A stretch of 64,000 bases of DNA, taken from Comamonadaceae bacterium OS-1 (GTDB lineage: Bacteria; Pseudomonadota; Gammaproteobacteria; Burkholderiales; Burkholderiaceae_C). Below are positions 9,039 through 18,723 of this stretch, piece after piece. The stretch is taken from assembly GCA_027923965.1 (NCBI GenBank), contig AP026969.1, forward strand, positions 372,001 to 436,000. The letters run 5' to 3'. Positions within the stretch are counted from its first letter, which is position 1, and every line of letters begins with the position of its first letter. The notes beneath the pieces are model-generated. The model had not been told where the DNA came from, searched no databases, and saw only the letters and a program-made list of their open reading frames with translations. A program made the translations under genes and the position numbers.

Positions 9039-9820
9039 GCCAGCGATTCTATCGAGGCCACTATGTCGGCCAGCAGAGGCCGTGACTCGCAAACAACACC
9101 AAAACCCGCACGCCGCGCGGCCTGCGCGATGCGGCCATGGGTGGCCACGGCGCGGGCAGCGCGGAAATCCTGGCCAGGCAACAGGCTTTGCAGGTGGGTG
9201 ATTGCCTCGGAGCTGCTGAACAGCCAGACGCTGCCGTCCGCACAGGCCTGCCGGGCCTGGTGGAGTTGGTCGGGGCTGAATACCGGCAGGCGGCGCTCGT
9301 AGGCCACCACGGTGTCCAGCTGCGCCCCGGCGGCGGCCAGTTGCTCGGCCAGCCAGCTGCGCCCTGCGGCTTCGCCCGTGTGGTCGCTGCCGCGCACCAC
9401 CAGGATGCGGCTGCCCGGCTGCACCTGGGGGGCGACGATGTGCCACAGGGCTTCGGAATCGAACTGGCCCGCGGCGGCATCGGGTGCGTCGATCTGGCGG
9501 GCCGCCACGCCCGCCTGGTGCAGCGCCGCCACGGTGCCGGGTCCGGTGGCCCATGCTCTTGTATTTGTAGCTTCTTGTGCTGATTCCATATGCACAGAGG
9601 GCCGATTTGATGCATAAAAATGCTGCACGGCGTTGCCACTGACGAACATGGCCGCCTGATAGTGGGTCATGCTTTGCCAGGCCTGCTGCACCGGCAGCGG
9701 GTTGGCGGCGGGGCCGATGGCGATCAGCGGCAGGGCGATGGCCTGCAGGCCCTGATCGCGCAGTTCGCGCACCCAGCGCTGGGCATCTTGCGCGGGCCGG
9801 GTGACGATGACTTGGGCCAA
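9035..9820 (-). CDS. hemD: Uroporphyrinogen-III synthase
   Basis: Closes and inverts ring D of hydroxymethylbilane to give uroporphyrinogen III. 261 residues, the usual size, with the start LAQVIVTRP encoded from a TTG at 9820, 2 bp after the hemC stop. The earlier part of the open frame overlaps hemC and reads as out-of-frame sequence. Family-typical segments include VTRP at the N-terminus, FVSGNAV near residue 55, a VVRG stretch mid-protein and LFSSSEAI near the C-terminal third. Residues about 65-88 (ASNRPSVHMESAQEATNT) are encoded by a segment matching the dispersed repeat in reverse orientation, so this loop may be an insertion. Confidence 0.9.
   Translation of the reverse strand: MAQVIVTRPAQDAQRWVRELRDQGLQAIALPLIAIGPAANPLPVQQAWQSMTHYQAAMFVSGNAVQHFYASNRPSVHMESAQEATNTRAWATGPGTVAALHQAGVAARQIDAPDAAAGQFDSEALWHIVAPQVQPGSRILVVRGSDHTGEAAGRSWLAEQLAAAGAQLDTVVAYERRLPVFSPDQLHQARQACADGSVWLFSSSEAITHLQSLLPGQDFRAARAVATHGRIAQAARRAGFGVVCESRPLLADIVASIESLA
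9556..9626 (+). repeat. Dispersed-repeat copy inside hemD (antisense to the gene)
   Basis: The plus strand reads tttgtagcttcttgtgctgattccatatgcacagagggcc and then gatttgatgcataaaaatg. This follows the family order (tagcttct-cacgcttat-gga-ata-gc...ggcc). The repeat runs opposite to hemD, so the encoded peptide differs from the trpF/fabD/rseA copies. The hemD frame stays open through it. Confidence 0.6.
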
Positions 9821-9822
9821 GG

Positions 9823-10779
9823 CTAGACCGCGCCGCCAGCCCGCAACTGCGCGGCCACCTGTTCGCCCAGGGCGGTGGCGCTGGCCAGGTCGGTGATAGC
9901 GGCCTGGGCCTGGGCAGTGACCAGCGGTGCGGGCGTTTCGGCATCGCCCCAGGCGGCGTGAATGACCAGTTGACCATCCACCCAAGTGGCAAACGCGGCC
10001 AGCGGCATGGAGCAGCTACCGCCCATGCTGCGGCTGACGGCGCGCTCGGCGGCCACGGCCTGCCAGGTGGCGGTGTGGGCCAGCGGGGCCAGGGCGGCCA
10101 CCAGGTCGGCCCGGTCTGCGCGGATCTCGATGCCCAAAGCGCCTTGGCCTGCAGCAGGCAGCATGGCGGTGCTGGCAAAGCGGCTGCGGATGCGCTCGGG
10201 CAGGCCCAGGCGCATCAGCCCGGCGCTGGCCAGCACGATGGCATCGAACTGGCCCTCGTCGAGCTTGCGCAAGCGGGTGTCCAGGTTGCCACGTAGCGGG
10301 GCGATCTGCAGGTCGGGGCGCAGGGCGCGCAGCAGCACGGTGCGGCGCAGGCTGGAGGTGCCGACCACGCCGCCCTGGGGTACATCGGCCAGGGTGGCGT
10401 AGCGGTTGGACACAAAGGCATCGCTGGGGTCTTCGCGTTCCAGCACGCAGGCCAGGGCAAAGCCCTCGGGCAGGTCCATGGGCACGTCCTTGAGCGAGTG
10501 CACGGCGATATCGGCGCGGCCTTCTTCCAGTGCCACTTCCAGCTCTTTCACAAATAGGCCCTTGCCGCCGACCTTGCTCAGCGAGCGGTCCAGGATCTGG
10601 TCGCCACGGGTGGTCATGCCCAAGAGGGTGACGGTATGGCCGCGCTGCAGCAGCAGGGACTGGACGTGTTCGGCCTGCCACAGGGCCAAACGGCTCTCGC
10701 GGGTGGCGATGGTGATGTGCAAAGAAGGGGTGCTCAAACCGGTAACCTGTTGGTAATTTTTAGAAGAAATTGAAGGCAT
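9823..10779 (-). CDS. hemC: Porphobilinogen deaminase (hydroxymethylbilane synthase)
   Basis: Polymerises four porphobilinogens into hydroxymethylbilane. 318 residues. Recognisable family elements in order: [13 protein letters not shown] near residue 24, [37 protein letters not shown] and the cofactor-attachment loop GGSCSMPL. The dipyrromethane-binding Cys is near residue 256. The ATG at 10779 adds a short N-terminal extension ([14 protein letters not shown]) before the conserved start. It is the first gene of a four-gene heme operon and diverges from ppc across 68 bp. Confidence 0.96.
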   Translation of the reverse strand: MPSISSKNYQQVTGLSTPSLHITIATRESRLALWQAEHVQSLLLQRGHTVTLLGMTTRGDQILDRSLSKVGGKGLFVKELEVALEEGRADIAVHSLKDVPMDLPEGFALACVLEREDPSDAFVSNRYATLADVPQGGVVGTSSLRRTVLLRALRPDLQIAPLRGNLDTRLRKLDEGQFDAIVLASAGLMRLGLPERIRSRFASTAMLPAAGQGALGIEIRADRADLVAALAPLAHTATWQAVAAERAVSRSMGGSCSMPLAAFATWVDGQLVIHAAWGDAETPAPLVTAQAQAAITDLASATALGEQVAAQLRAGGAV

Positions 10780-10847
10780 TTCAGGGGGACTTGGATGCTA
10801 GCATGGGGTTTGTCCGACCCTTTTAAGCACATTTAGGAAGTCCACGC

Positions 10848-13748
10848 ATGACCACGGCAGATTCTCCCAGCGTTCCCAAGGCCGCCAAAGCGGCAGGAGC
10901 TAAGGCCAGTTCACCCAAGTCCGCTCCCACGGTCGCTCCCACGGCAACCCGTTCGGCCAGCCGCGACAAGGCGAACGAGCGGCCTCTGGTGGAAGATATC
11001 CGCCTGCTGGGACGCATTCTGGGCGATGTCATCCGTGAGCAAGAGGGCGATGCCGCATTCGAGCTGGTGGAACAGGTGCGCAAGCTGTCGGTGGCCTTTC
11101 GCCGCGATGCCGATGCCGAGGCCGACAAGGCGCTGAAAAAGCTGCTCAAGGCCCTGACCGGCGACCAGACGGTGAGCGTGATGCGCGCATTCACCTACTT
11201 CAGCCACCTGGCCAACCTGGCCGAAGACCGCCACCACATCCGCCGCCGGGCCGTGCACGAGCGTGCGGGGGATACACAAGAAGGCAGCATTGAAGTGGCC
11301 CTGTCGCGCTTGCGCTGGGCGGGGATTGCTCCTAAAACAATAGCGCAGACGCTGGCGCATGCCTACGTAGCCCCGGTGCTCACCGCCCACCCCACCGAAG
11401 TGCAGCGCAAGAGCATTCTGGATGCCGAGCGCGACATCGCCCGGCTGCTGACCGTGCGCGATACCCTGCGCGAGCGCAGCCTGGTCGGCACCACCAAAGA
11501 TGCCCTGGCCCCGCGCGAGTTGGCCGCCAATGAGGTGCAGTTACGGGCCCGCGTCATGCAACTGTGGCAAACCCGCCTGCTGCGCATGAACAAGCTGACC
11601 GTGGCCGACGAGATCGAAAACGCGCTGAGCTACTACGAATCGACCTTTCTGCGCGAGATTCCCAAGATCTACGCCGACCTGGAAGGCGCCCTGGGCGACC
11701 ACCCGGTGCACAGCTTTCTGCGCATGGGCCAGTGGATTGGCGGCGACCGCGACGGCAACCCCAATGTGAGCGCCCAGACGCTGGAATACGCGCTGCGCCG
11801 CCAGGCCGATGTGGCCCTGCGCCATTACCTGACCGAAGTGCACTACCTGGGCGGCGAGCTGTCGCTGTCGGCCGGTTTGGCCGGTATGTCGCCCCAACTG
11901 CAGGCGCTGGCCGCCAGCTCGCCCGACACCAATGTGCACCGCCAGGACGAGCCTTACCGCCTGGCCCTGACCGGCATCTACGCCCGCCTGGCCGCCACCC
12001 TGAAGGGCCTGACCGGGGGCGATGCCGCCCGCCATGCCGTTGCGCCGCAAAACCCCTACTTGCTGGCCGAAGACTTTCTGGCCGACCTGCGCACCATCGA
12101 AGCCTCTTTGCTGGCCAACCACGGCGCCACCCTGGCCGCCGAGCGCCTGCACCCGCTGATCCGCGCGGTGGAGGTGTTTGGCTTCCATCTGGCCACGGTC
12201 GACCTGCGCCAAAGCTCCGACAAGCACGAGGAAGTGGTGGCCGAGCTGCTGGCCACGGCCCGCATTGAGGCCGACTACTCCGCGCTGAATGAGGCGGCCA
12301 AGCGCACGCTGCTGATGGGCCTGCTCAACGATGCGCGCCCGCTGCGCGTGGTGGGCGCCACCTATTCCGAGCACACCTGCAAGGAGATCGCGATTTTCGA
12401 GGCGGCCCGCGAGTCCCGCGCCCGCTATGGCGCGCAGGCCATCCGCCACTACATCATCAGCCACACCGAGACGGTGAGCGATTTGCTGGAAGTGCTGCTG
12501 CTGCAAAAAGAAGTCGGCCTGATGCACCGCACGCTGGACAACAAGGCCACCGCCGACCTGATCGTGGTGCCACTGTTTGAAACCATCGAAGATTTGCGCA
12601 ATGCTGCGCCCATCATGCGCGAGTTCTACGCCCTGCCAGATGTTGCCGAGCTGGTGCAGCGCAGCGGGGCCGAGCAGGACATCATGCTGGGCTACTCCGA
12701 CAGCAACAAGGACGGCGGCATTTTCACCAGCAACTGGGAGCTGTACCGCGCCGAGATCGCGCTGGTAGACCTGTTCGACCAGCTGGCCAACAGCCACAAC
12801 ATCACCCTGCGCATGTTCCATGGCCGGGGCGGCACGGTAGGCCGCGGCGGTGGCCCGAGCTACCAGGCCATTTTGGCCCAGCCCCCCGGCACGGTGCGCG
12901 GCCAGATCCGCCTGACCGAGCAGGGTGAAGTCATCGGCTCCAAATACGCCAATCCCGAAATCGGCCGCCGCAACCTGGAAACCCTGGTGGCCGCCACCCT
13001 GGAAGCCACGCTGCTGCAGCCTACCAAGTCGGCCACCCCGGCCTTCCTGAAGGCGGCGGCGCAGTTGTCCACCGCCAGCATGGCCGCCTACCGGGCGCTG
13101 GTGTACGAGACACCGGGTTTCACCACCTACTTTTTCGAATCCACGCCGCTGCGCGAGATTGCCGAGCTCAATATCGGCTCGCGCCCCGCCGCCCGCAAGC
13201 CCTCGCAGAAGATCGAAGACCTGCGCGCCATTCCCTGGGGCTTCAGCTGGGGCCAGTGCCGCCTGACCCTGCCGGGCTGGTTCGGCTTTGGTTCTGCCGT
13301 AGAGTCGTTCTTGAACGAAAACGGCCCTGCAGGCAGGAAAGACGCGCTGGCCACGCTGCAAAAAATGTACCGCCAATGGCCGTTTTTCAGCACCTTGCTG
13401 AGCAATATGGACATGGTGCTGGCCAAGAGCGATCTGGCCCTGGCCTCGCGCTATGCCGAGCTGGTCAGCGATGCCAAGCTGCGCAAGCGCATTTTTGCCA
13501 GCATCGAGGCCGAGTGGCACCGCACCGCCAACGCGCTGACCCAGATCACCGGCGAAAAGCAGCGCCTGTCGGGCAACGCATCGCTGCAGCGCTCCATCCG
13601 CCACCGGTTCCCCTACATCGACCCGCTGCACCATCTGCAGGTGGAGCTGGTGCGGCGTTACCGGGCCGGGCAGGGCGATGAGCGGGTGCAGATCGGCATC
13701 CACATTTCCATCAACGGGATTGCGGCGGCGCTGCGCAACACGGGGTAA
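10848..13748 (+). CDS. ppc: Phosphoenolpyruvate carboxylase
   Basis: Carboxylates PEP to oxaloacetate to replenish the TCA cycle. 966 residues, slightly longer than the E. coli enzyme because of an Ala/Pro/Ser-rich N-terminal extension of about 45 residues. The catalytic His motif [12 protein letters not shown] (around residue 182) and the glycine-rich loop [14 protein letters not shown] are intact, and the C-terminus ends with the family's typical ...NTG. A Shine-Dalgarno AGGAAG precedes the ATG. Just before the TAHPTE motif, residues about 159-170 ([12 protein letters not shown]) are encoded by a segment resembling the left half of the dispersed repeat. Confidence 0.97.
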   Translation: MTTADSPSVPKAAKAAGAKASSPKSAPTVAPTATRSASRDKANERPLVEDIRLLGRILGDVIREQEGDAAFELVEQVRKLSVAFRRDADAEADKALKKLLKALTGDQTVSVMRAFTYFSHLANLAEDRHHIRRRAVHERAGDTQEGSIEVALSRLRWAGIAPKTIAQTLAHAYVAPVLTAHPTEVQRKSILDAERDIARLLTVRDTLRERSLVGTTKDALAPRELAANEVQLRARVMQLWQTRLLRMNKLTVADEIENALSYYESTFLREIPKIYADLEGALGDHPVHSFLRMGQWIGGDRDGNPNVSAQTLEYALRRQADVALRHYLTEVHYLGGELSLSAGLAGMSPQLQALAASSPDTNVHRQDEPYRLALTGIYARLAATLKGLTGGDAARHAVAPQNPYLLAEDFLADLRTIEASLLANHGATLAAERLHPLIRAVEVFGFHLATVDLRQSSDKHEEVVAELLATARIEADYSALNEAAKRTLLMGLLNDARPLRVVGATYSEHTCKEIAIFEAARESRARYGAQAIRHYIISHTETVSDLLEVLLLQKEVGLMHRTLDNKATADLIVVPLFETIEDLRNAAPIMREFYALPDVAELVQRSGAEQDIMLGYSDSNKDGGIFTSNWELYRAEIALVDLFDQLANSHNITLRMFHGRGGTVGRGGGPSYQAILAQPPGTVRGQIRLTEQGEVIGSKYANPEIGRRNLETLVAATLEATLLQPTKSATPAFLKAAAQLSTASMAAYRALVYETPGFTTYFFESTPLREIAELNIGSRPAARKPSQKIEDLRAIPWGFSWGQCRLTLPGWFGFGSAVESFLNENGPAGRKDALATLQKMYRQWPFFSTLLSNMDMVLAKSDLALASRYAELVSDAKLRKRIFASIEAEWHRTANALTQITGEKQRLSGNASLQRSIRHRFPYIDPLHHLQVELVRRYRAGQGDERVQIGIHISINGIAAALRNTG
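11324..11356 (+). repeat. Possible left-half repeat remnant inside ppc
   Basis: attgctcctaaaacaatagc followed by gcagacgct resembles the repeat's left half (attgctactaaa..aatagctgc..gct). It is read in the same frame as the trpF, fabD and rseA copies (ATA codon for Ile, then Ala). The right half is not recognisable, so this may be chance similarity. Confidence 0.35.
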
Positions 13749-13792
13749 CACCGCCCTTGGCGCGGAAATGCGCTATGTTGCTCTGCAATAAT

Positions 13793-13829
13793 AAAAACCA
13801 ACGGTCGGGCTACGGCCTTTGGTTTTTTT
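13793..13829 (+). terminator. Rho-independent terminator after ppc
   Basis: The stem AAAAACCAA / TTGGTTTTT (13793-13801 with 13820-13828) encloses a G/C-rich inner region (cggtcgggctacggcc) and ends in a T run. It lies 45 bp after the ppc stop and just before manC, insulating the two genes. Confidence 0.85.
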
Positions 13830-13844
13830 ACTTTTTGGAAATCT

Positions 13845-15281
13845 ATGTTGATTCAACCCGTTGTGCTTTCCGGTGGCTCCGGTACCCGCCTGTGGCCTTT
13901 GTCCCGTGAAAAGTACCCCAAGCAACTGCTGCCGCTGATCGGCGACGACTCGCTGCTGCAAGCCACGGTGCGCCGGGTCGAGGGCCTGGGCCTGGGCACG
14001 GTGGCCGCGCCCATGGTGGTGTGCAACGAGGAATACCGCTTCGTCATTGCCGAGCAACTGCGCCTGATGGGCCAGCCCGGCAGCATCGTGCTGGAGCCCA
14101 CGGGGCGCAACACCGCACCGGCCCTGACCCTGGCCGCGCTGGCGGGATTGCGTGACGGAGCCGACCCGGTGCTGCTGGTCATGCCGGCCGACCACGTGAT
14201 CGTGGACAAGCCCGCCTTCCAGGCTGTGGTGCGCCAGGGCGCGCTCTTGGCGGCGGAGGGCGCAGTGGTCACGTTTGGCATCACCCCAGACAGCCCCGAG
14301 ACGGGCTATGGCTACATCCAGGCTGGCGCGCCGTACGGCAGCGGCGGTGCCTCCACCATCGCCCGTTTCGTGGAAAAACCCGACCAGGCCACGGCCCAAA
14401 GCTACCTGGACGCGGGCACCTATTCCTGGAACAGCGGCCTGTTCATGGTCAAGGCCTCGGTGTGGCTGGCGGCCCTGGCCCTGTGCCGGGCCGACATCCT
14501 GGCCGCCTGCCAGACCGCCTGGGACGCTGGCAGCACCGACGGTGAATTTGTGCGTGTGGGCAAAGAGCTGTTTTCCGCCTGCCCCAGCGACTCCATCGAC
14601 TACGCCGTAATGGAGCGCATCGCTTCCGGCCAGGCTGGTTTACCCCCGGGTGTGGTGATTCCGCTGGCCGCCGGCTGGTCTGACGTGGGTGCCTGGGACG
14701 CACTGTGGTCTGTCTTGCCCAAGGACGACGCGGGCAACGTGGCCCAGGGCGACGTGCTGCTGCACGACTGCCGCAACACCCTGGCCCTGTCCGAAGGCCG
14801 CCTGATCGCCTGCGTGGGTGTGGACGACATCGTGGTGGTGGAAACCGCCGACGCGATCCTGGTAGCCCATAAGGACAAGACCCAGGACGTGAAAAAGATC
14901 GTCGAAAGCCTCAAGAAACAAGGCCGCTCCGAAGGCCAACTGCACCGCAAGGTGTTCCGCCCCTGGGGCTGGTACGACAGCGTGGACAATGGCGCGCGCT
15001 TCCAGGTCAAGCGCATCGTGGTCAAGCCGGGCGGCACGCTGTCGCTGCAAATGCACCACCACCGCGCCGAGCACTGGATCGTGGTGTCCGGCACCGCCAA
15101 GGTCACCAAGGGCACCGAAACCTTTCTGGTCACCGAGAACGAATCCACCTACATCCCGCTGGGCACCACCCACCGGCTGGAAAACCCGGGCCGTGTCGAG
15201 CTGGAAATGATCGAAGTCCAGTCCGGCAGCTACCTGGGCGAGGACGACATCGTCCGCTTTGAAGACGTCTATGGCAGGTAG
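13845..15281 (+). CDS. manC: Mannose-1-phosphate guanylyltransferase / mannose-6-phosphate isomerase
   Basis: Bifunctional type II PMI/GMP enzyme that makes GDP-mannose for exopolysaccharide or O-antigen. 478 residues. The N-terminal nucleotidyltransferase has the signature SGGSGTRLWPLSREKYPKQ (about residues 9-27) and FVEKPD. The C-terminal cupin has RPWGWYDSVD, the metal-ligand region QMHHHRAEHWIVVSG and the closing IPLGTTHRLENPG. It lies right after the ppc terminator and far from the glycan cluster at 40-51 kb. Its 3' end overlaps the next gene by 11 bp, so they are probably co-transcribed. Confidence 0.94.
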   Translation: MLIQPVVLSGGSGTRLWPLSREKYPKQLLPLIGDDSLLQATVRRVEGLGLGTVAAPMVVCNEEYRFVIAEQLRLMGQPGSIVLEPTGRNTAPALTLAALAGLRDGADPVLLVMPADHVIVDKPAFQAVVRQGALLAAEGAVVTFGITPDSPETGYGYIQAGAPYGSGGASTIARFVEKPDQATAQSYLDAGTYSWNSGLFMVKASVWLAALALCRADILAACQTAWDAGSTDGEFVRVGKELFSACPSDSIDYAVMERIASGQAGLPPGVVIPLAAGWSDVGAWDALWSVLPKDDAGNVAQGDVLLHDCRNTLALSEGRLIACVGVDDIVVVETADAILVAHKDKTQDVKKIVESLKKQGRSEGQLHRKVFRPWGWYDSVDNGARFQVKRIVVKPGGTLSLQMHHHRAEHWIVVSGTAKVTKGTETFLVTENESTYIPLGTTHRLENPGRVELEMIEVQSGSYLGEDDIVRFEDVYGR

Positions 15282-15930
15282 GCAATTTGATCTGATTGCC
15301 TTCGATTGGGACGGTACGCTGTTCGACTCCACGGCCATCATCACCCGTAGCATCCAGGAGGCGGTGCGCGACGTGGGCGGTACCGTGCCTAGCGATGCGG
15401 CCGCCTCGTACGTGATCGGCATGGACCTGATCCCCGCATTGGCCCATGCGGCACCCGATGTGCCCGTCTCCCAGCACGCAGCGCTGGGCGCGCGGTTCAA
15501 CCACCATTACCGGGTGCACCAGCACGACATCAGCCTGTTCGCCGGGGTGCTGCCCATGCTGGCCGCGCTCAAGGCCCGCCAGCACTGCCTGGCGGTGGCC
15601 ACCGGCAAGTCGCGCCGCGGCCTGGACGAAACCTTGCGGGCGGTGGAACTGCACGGCCTGTTTGACGGCTCCCGCACTGCCGACGAGACTCTGGGTAAGC
15701 CGCATCCGCGCATGCTGCAGGAGCTGATGCGCGAGTTCGGCGTGGCCCCCGAGCGCACCCTGATGGTGGGCGACACCACGCACGACCTGCAGATGGCTAC
15801 CAACGCAGGCTGCGCCAGTGTGGGTGTGGGCTATGGCGCCCATGGCACCGAGGCGTTTGCTGCGCTACAGCCGCTATTTGTGGCCCATTCCGTAGCCGAG
15901 CTGCATGCCTGGTTGCTGGCACACGGCTGA
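15271..15930 (+). CDS. HAD-superfamily phosphatase (phosphoglycolate phosphatase-like)
   Basis: 219 residues with the HAD motifs in order: I FDWDGTLFDS (nucleophile and acid Asp near residues 11 and 13), II ATGKSRRGLD, III KPHPRM, and IV MVGDTTHDLQMA. A helical cap lies between I and II. The closest families are Gph/PpaX-like phosphatases; the substrate cannot be read from the sequence. I chose the ATG at 15271, inside the end of manC (11-bp overlap), because it sits immediately before the conserved N-terminus; a TTG at 15259 is the alternative. It precedes the Rieske and S49 genes with short gaps, suggesting one transcript. Confidence 0.85.
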   Translation: MAGRQFDLIAFDWDGTLFDSTAIITRSIQEAVRDVGGTVPSDAAASYVIGMDLIPALAHAAPDVPVSQHAALGARFNHHYRVHQHDISLFAGVLPMLAALKARQHCLAVATGKSRRGLDETLRAVELHGLFDGSRTADETLGKPHPRMLQELMREFGVAPERTLMVGDTTHDLQMATNAGCASVGVGYGAHGTEAFAALQPLFVAHSVAELHAWLLAHG

Positions 15931-15948
15931 TTTTGGGAGTTGGACACC

Positions 15949-16311
15949 ATGCAAGAAATTCCCCTGTGCAACACGGCAGACCTGAGCGACGGTGGCGATG
16001 CCGTGCCGTTTGACGTGGCCTACCTGGGCGAGACCTGCCGCGCCTTTGCCATCCGCTACAACGGACAGGCCCATGCCTACCTGAACCGCTGCACCCATGT
16101 GCCCATGGAGCTGGATTACCAGCCGAACCGCATTTTTGACGATTCCGGTGAGTGGCTGCTGTGCGCCACCCACGGCGCGGCTTACCGGCCCGACACGGGC
16201 GAATGCGGCGGTGGCCCCTGCCGCGGTGGGCTGGTGAAGATAGCCCTTTCCGAATCCAGCGGGGTGGTGCACTGGCATACTCGTGCGCAATTGCAACCTG
16301 TTGAGTTTTAA
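15949..16311 (+). CDS. Rieske [2Fe-2S] domain protein
   Basis: 120-residue single-domain Rieske ferredoxin-like protein. The cluster ligands are Cys48-x-His50 (CTH) and Cys72-x-x-His75 (CATH), with a 21-residue spacing typical of NirD/dioxygenase-type ferredoxins. No signal peptide or membrane helix, so it is cytoplasmic. Its electron partner is unknown. I chose the ATG at 15949 over the upstream TTG because GGAGTTGGAC lies at the right distance. It is packed between the HAD phosphatase and the S49 peptidase genes. Confidence 0.87.
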   Translation: MQEIPLCNTADLSDGGDAVPFDVAYLGETCRAFAIRYNGQAHAYLNRCTHVPMELDYQPNRIFDDSGEWLLCATHGAAYRPDTGECGGGPCRGGLVKIALSESSGVVHWHTRAQLQPVEF

Positions 16312-16313
16312 CA

Positions 16314-17330
16314 ATGACCGACCCGATCCTTCCCGGCGAATCCCACGCCCCCGCGCCACCTGAGCGCTCTGCGGGGAGCCCGGCGGGCCGTAGCCCTACC
16401 GATACCCCGGGGTGGGAGCGCGTGACCCTCGAAAAGCTGGCATTTGCGGCGCTGGCGGAGCAAAAAACTGCCCGTCGCTGGCGCAATTTCGTCCGCCTGG
16501 CCTGGCTGGTGTGCCTGGTGGCTGCTGCATGGATCGGTCTGTCGCGCACCACGCCCAGTACCGATAAAAGCACCGCCCACACCGCCGTGGTGGAAATCAA
16601 GGGCGAAATCGCCTCGGGTGCGGATGCCAGCGCCGAGTTTGTCGTGGCTGCCATGCGCAGTGCCTTCGAGGACGAGGGGGCCCAGGCTGTGGTCTTGCTG
16701 ATCAACTCGCCCGGCGGCAGCCCGGTGCAGGCCGGCATCATCAACGACGAAATCTGGCGCCTCAAGAAAAAGTACAACAAGCCGGTCTATGCCGTGGTGG
16801 AAGAAAGCTGCGCCTCGGCCGCCTACTACATCGCCGTGGCCGCCGACCAGATTTATGTCGACAAGGCCAGCATCGTGGGCAGCATTGGCGTACTGATGGA
16901 CGGCTTTGGCTTCACCGGCCTGATGGACAAGCTGGGTGTGGAGCGCCGCTTGATGACGGCGGGCGAAAACAAGGGTTTTCTCGACCCGTTCAGCCCGCAA
17001 TCCGATAAGCAACGGGCCTTCGCACAGAGCATGCTGGACCAGATCCATACCCAGTTCATTGACGCGGTCAAGACCGGGCGTGGCAAGCGCCTGAAAGAAA
17101 CCCCGGAAACCTTCAGTGGTTTGTTCTGGAGCGGCCAGCAAGCGGTGGAGCTGGGCCTGGCCGACCATCTGGGCAACCTGGACTACGTGGCCCGTGAGGT
17201 CGTCAAGGCCGAAGAGCTGGTGGACTACACCCGCCGCGAAAACGTGGCCGAACGCCTGGCCAAGCGCTTTGGTGCCGCCATGGGCGAAGGCTCCATCCGC
17301 GCCCTGCAGCACGTGCCCTCACTGCGCTAA
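16314..17330 (+). CDS. sppA: S49-family signal peptide peptidase (SppA type)
   Basis: Membrane-anchored serine protease expected to degrade cleaved signal peptides. 338 residues: a Pro-rich cytoplasmic N-terminus, one membrane helix (about residues 60-78, VRLAWLVCLVAAAWIG), then the S49 domain. The catalytic region shows LLINSPGGSPVQAG, the nucleophile stretch ESCASAAYYIAVAAD and the lysine-containing VDKASIVGSIGV. The length fits the short single-domain SppA form rather than the 67-kDa E. coli one. It starts 2 bp after the Rieske gene and ends 4 bp before the convergent methylase gene. Confidence 0.9.
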   Translation: MTDPILPGESHAPAPPERSAGSPAGRSPTDTPGWERVTLEKLAFAALAEQKTARRWRNFVRLAWLVCLVAAAWIGLSRTTPSTDKSTAHTAVVEIKGEIASGADASAEFVVAAMRSAFEDEGAQAVVLLINSPGGSPVQAGIINDEIWRLKKKYNKPVYAVVEESCASAAYYIAVAADQIYVDKASIVGSIGVLMDGFGFTGLMDKLGVERRLMTAGENKGFLDPFSPQSDKQRAFAQSMLDQIHTQFIDAVKTGRGKRLKETPETFSGLFWSGQQAVELGLADHLGNLDYVAREVVKAEELVDYTRRENVAERLAKRFGAAMGEGSIRALQHVPSLR

Positions 17331-17334
17331 AAAT

Positions 17335-18096
17335 CTAGCGTCCAATCGCGAACACGGCGGGCTGGTCAGTGACCAGACCCGCCTTGTTTTTTTGCCGCCA
17401 GCCTTTCACGGTGTCGCTCACCGTGCGGGGCTCGGCCAGGGTCATTCCGCTGCTGACGGCCAAACGCGTGTTTTGCTGCAAAGTTTGTAGCAGTCCCTGC
17501 AAGAGGGACGCGTTGCGGTAGGGTGTTTCGATAAATATCTGGGTCTGTCCGGTCTTCAGCGCCAGCGTTTCGAGTTCGCGGATTTTCTGACCCCGTTCCG
17601 GCTCGGCCTGGGGCACGTAGCCGACAAACGCAAAGTTCTGCCCATTGAGGCCGCTGGCCGCCAACGCCAGCAGCAGCGACACCGGGCCCACCAACACCAC
17701 CACCTCCAGCCCCAGCTCGTGCGCGGCACGCACGACCGATGACCCCGGGTCGGCCACCGCAGGCATGCCTGCTTCGCTGACCAGGCCGATGTCTGCGCCC
17801 TGCAGGGCGGCGGCCAGCAGCGGTTTGGCATCGAAGTTGCCGCTGTGGTCGCCTTTTTTGTGCACTTCGCGCGGCAGCTCCTGGATCTGCAGGGCCTGGA
17901 GGGGTTGGGCCAGGGGCACCAGTGCGTCTACCCGCTTCAGGTAGGCGCGGGTGGTTTTGGCGTTTTCACACACCCAGTGCTGCAGGCGGGCGGCTACGCG
18001 CAGGGTGCCCAGCGGCATCACGTCTTCCAGTGGGGTCAGCGTGGCGCAGCCAAAGTCCAGCGGCGCGGGGACCAGGTAGAGTTTTCCGGGCTTCAT
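17335..18096 (-). CDS. RsmI-like tetrapyrrole-methylase-fold SAM methyltransferase
   Basis: 253 residues of the tetrapyrrole (corrin/porphyrin) methylase fold. GKLYLVPAPL at the N-terminus and SEAGMPAVADPG and VGPVSLLLALAASG in the middle are counterparts of the SAM-binding motifs of RsmI (16S rRNA C1402 2'-O-methyltransferase). The N-terminal motif departs from the usual RsmI form, and there is no C-terminal helical extension. I therefore read it as an RsmI paralogue of unknown substrate rather than RsmI itself. Its start overlaps the maf stop by 4 bp, indicating a two-gene unit. Confidence 0.78.
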   Translation of the reverse strand: MKPGKLYLVPAPLDFGCATLTPLEDVMPLGTLRVAARLQHWVCENAKTTRAYLKRVDALVPLAQPLQALQIQELPREVHKKGDHSGNFDAKPLLAAALQGADIGLVSEAGMPAVADPGSSVVRAAHELGLEVVVLVGPVSLLLALAASGLNGQNFAFVGYVPQAEPERGQKIRELETLALKTGQTQIFIETPYRNASLLQGLLQTLQQNTRLAVSSGMTLAEPRTVSDTVKGWRQKNKAGLVTDQPAVFAIGR

Positions 18097-18698
18097 AGCA
18101 ACACCACCCCGGCAGCGCGCAGCAATTGGCAGGTGCGGATCAGCGGCAGGCCGATCAGGGCGGTGGGGTCGTCGCTGTCGATGCTGTCGAGCAGACTGAT
18201 GCCCAGGCCTTCGCTTTTGGCGCTGCCCGCGCAGTCATAGGGTTGTTCGGCCCGCAGATAGGTTTCGATTTCGGCATCGCTGAGCTCGCGAAACCGCACC
18301 TGCACCGGGGCCAGTGCGCTTTGGGCAAAGCCGGTGTCCAGGCACACCACCGACAGCGCGGTCTGAAACACCACGGTGTGGCCGCGCATCCGGCGCAATT
18401 GCGCCACGGCGTTGGCGTGGTTGCCGGGTTTGCCTAGCGGCTCGCCGTGCAAATCGGCCACCTGGTCGGAGCCGATGACCACGGCCTGCGGAAAGCGGGC
18501 GGCCACGGCCCGGGCTTTGGCCAGCGACAGGCGCAGGGCCAGGTCTCTGGGCGATTCACCGGCCAGCGGGGTTTCATCCACGTCGGGTGCGGCTACTTCA
18601 AAGGGGATGCGCAGGCGTTGCAGCAGCTCGTTTCGGTAGCGCGAAGTCGAGCCGAGTACCAGGGCGCGGGGGGGAGGGGAGGGCAAGGGGGAGTGCAT
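18093..18698 (-). CDS. maf: Maf/YceF-family nucleotide pyrophosphatase
   Basis: 201 residues of the Maf fold, which hydrolyses non-canonical nucleoside triphosphates; the YceF branch prefers 7-methyl-GTP. The N-terminal LGSTSRYRNELLQRL motif, DETPLAGE and IGSDQVADL, with the catalytic Asp region, are all present. The lack of the Thr-Lys context of dTTP/UTP-specific members favours the YceF type. Its place next to yceD-rpmF is the standard order in this group. The ATG at 18698 is only about 25 bp from the divergent yceD start. Confidence 0.87.
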   Translation of the reverse strand: MHSPLPSPPPRALVLGSTSRYRNELLQRLRIPFEVAAPDVDETPLAGESPRDLALRLSLAKARAVAARFPQAVVIGSDQVADLHGEPLGKPGNHANAVAQLRRMRGHTVVFQTALSVVCLDTGFAQSALAPVQVRFRELSDAEIETYLRAEQPYDCAGSAKSEGLGISLLDSIDSDDPTALIGLPLIRTCQLLRAAGVVLL

Positions 18699-18723
18699 CC
18701 CGGGATTCTCTTACACTGTGCCT

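Noticed and set aside
6538..9201. 887-codon plus-strand frame across hemY/hemX
   Set aside because: Antisense to hemX and hemY, with shadow-type composition and no recognisable domain.
11541..13751. 736-codon minus-strand frame opposite ppc
   Set aside because: Antisense shadow of a conserved PEP carboxylase gene.
16990..17010. ataagcaac in sppA as a repeat core
   Set aside because: Isolated short match; no second arm or tail.
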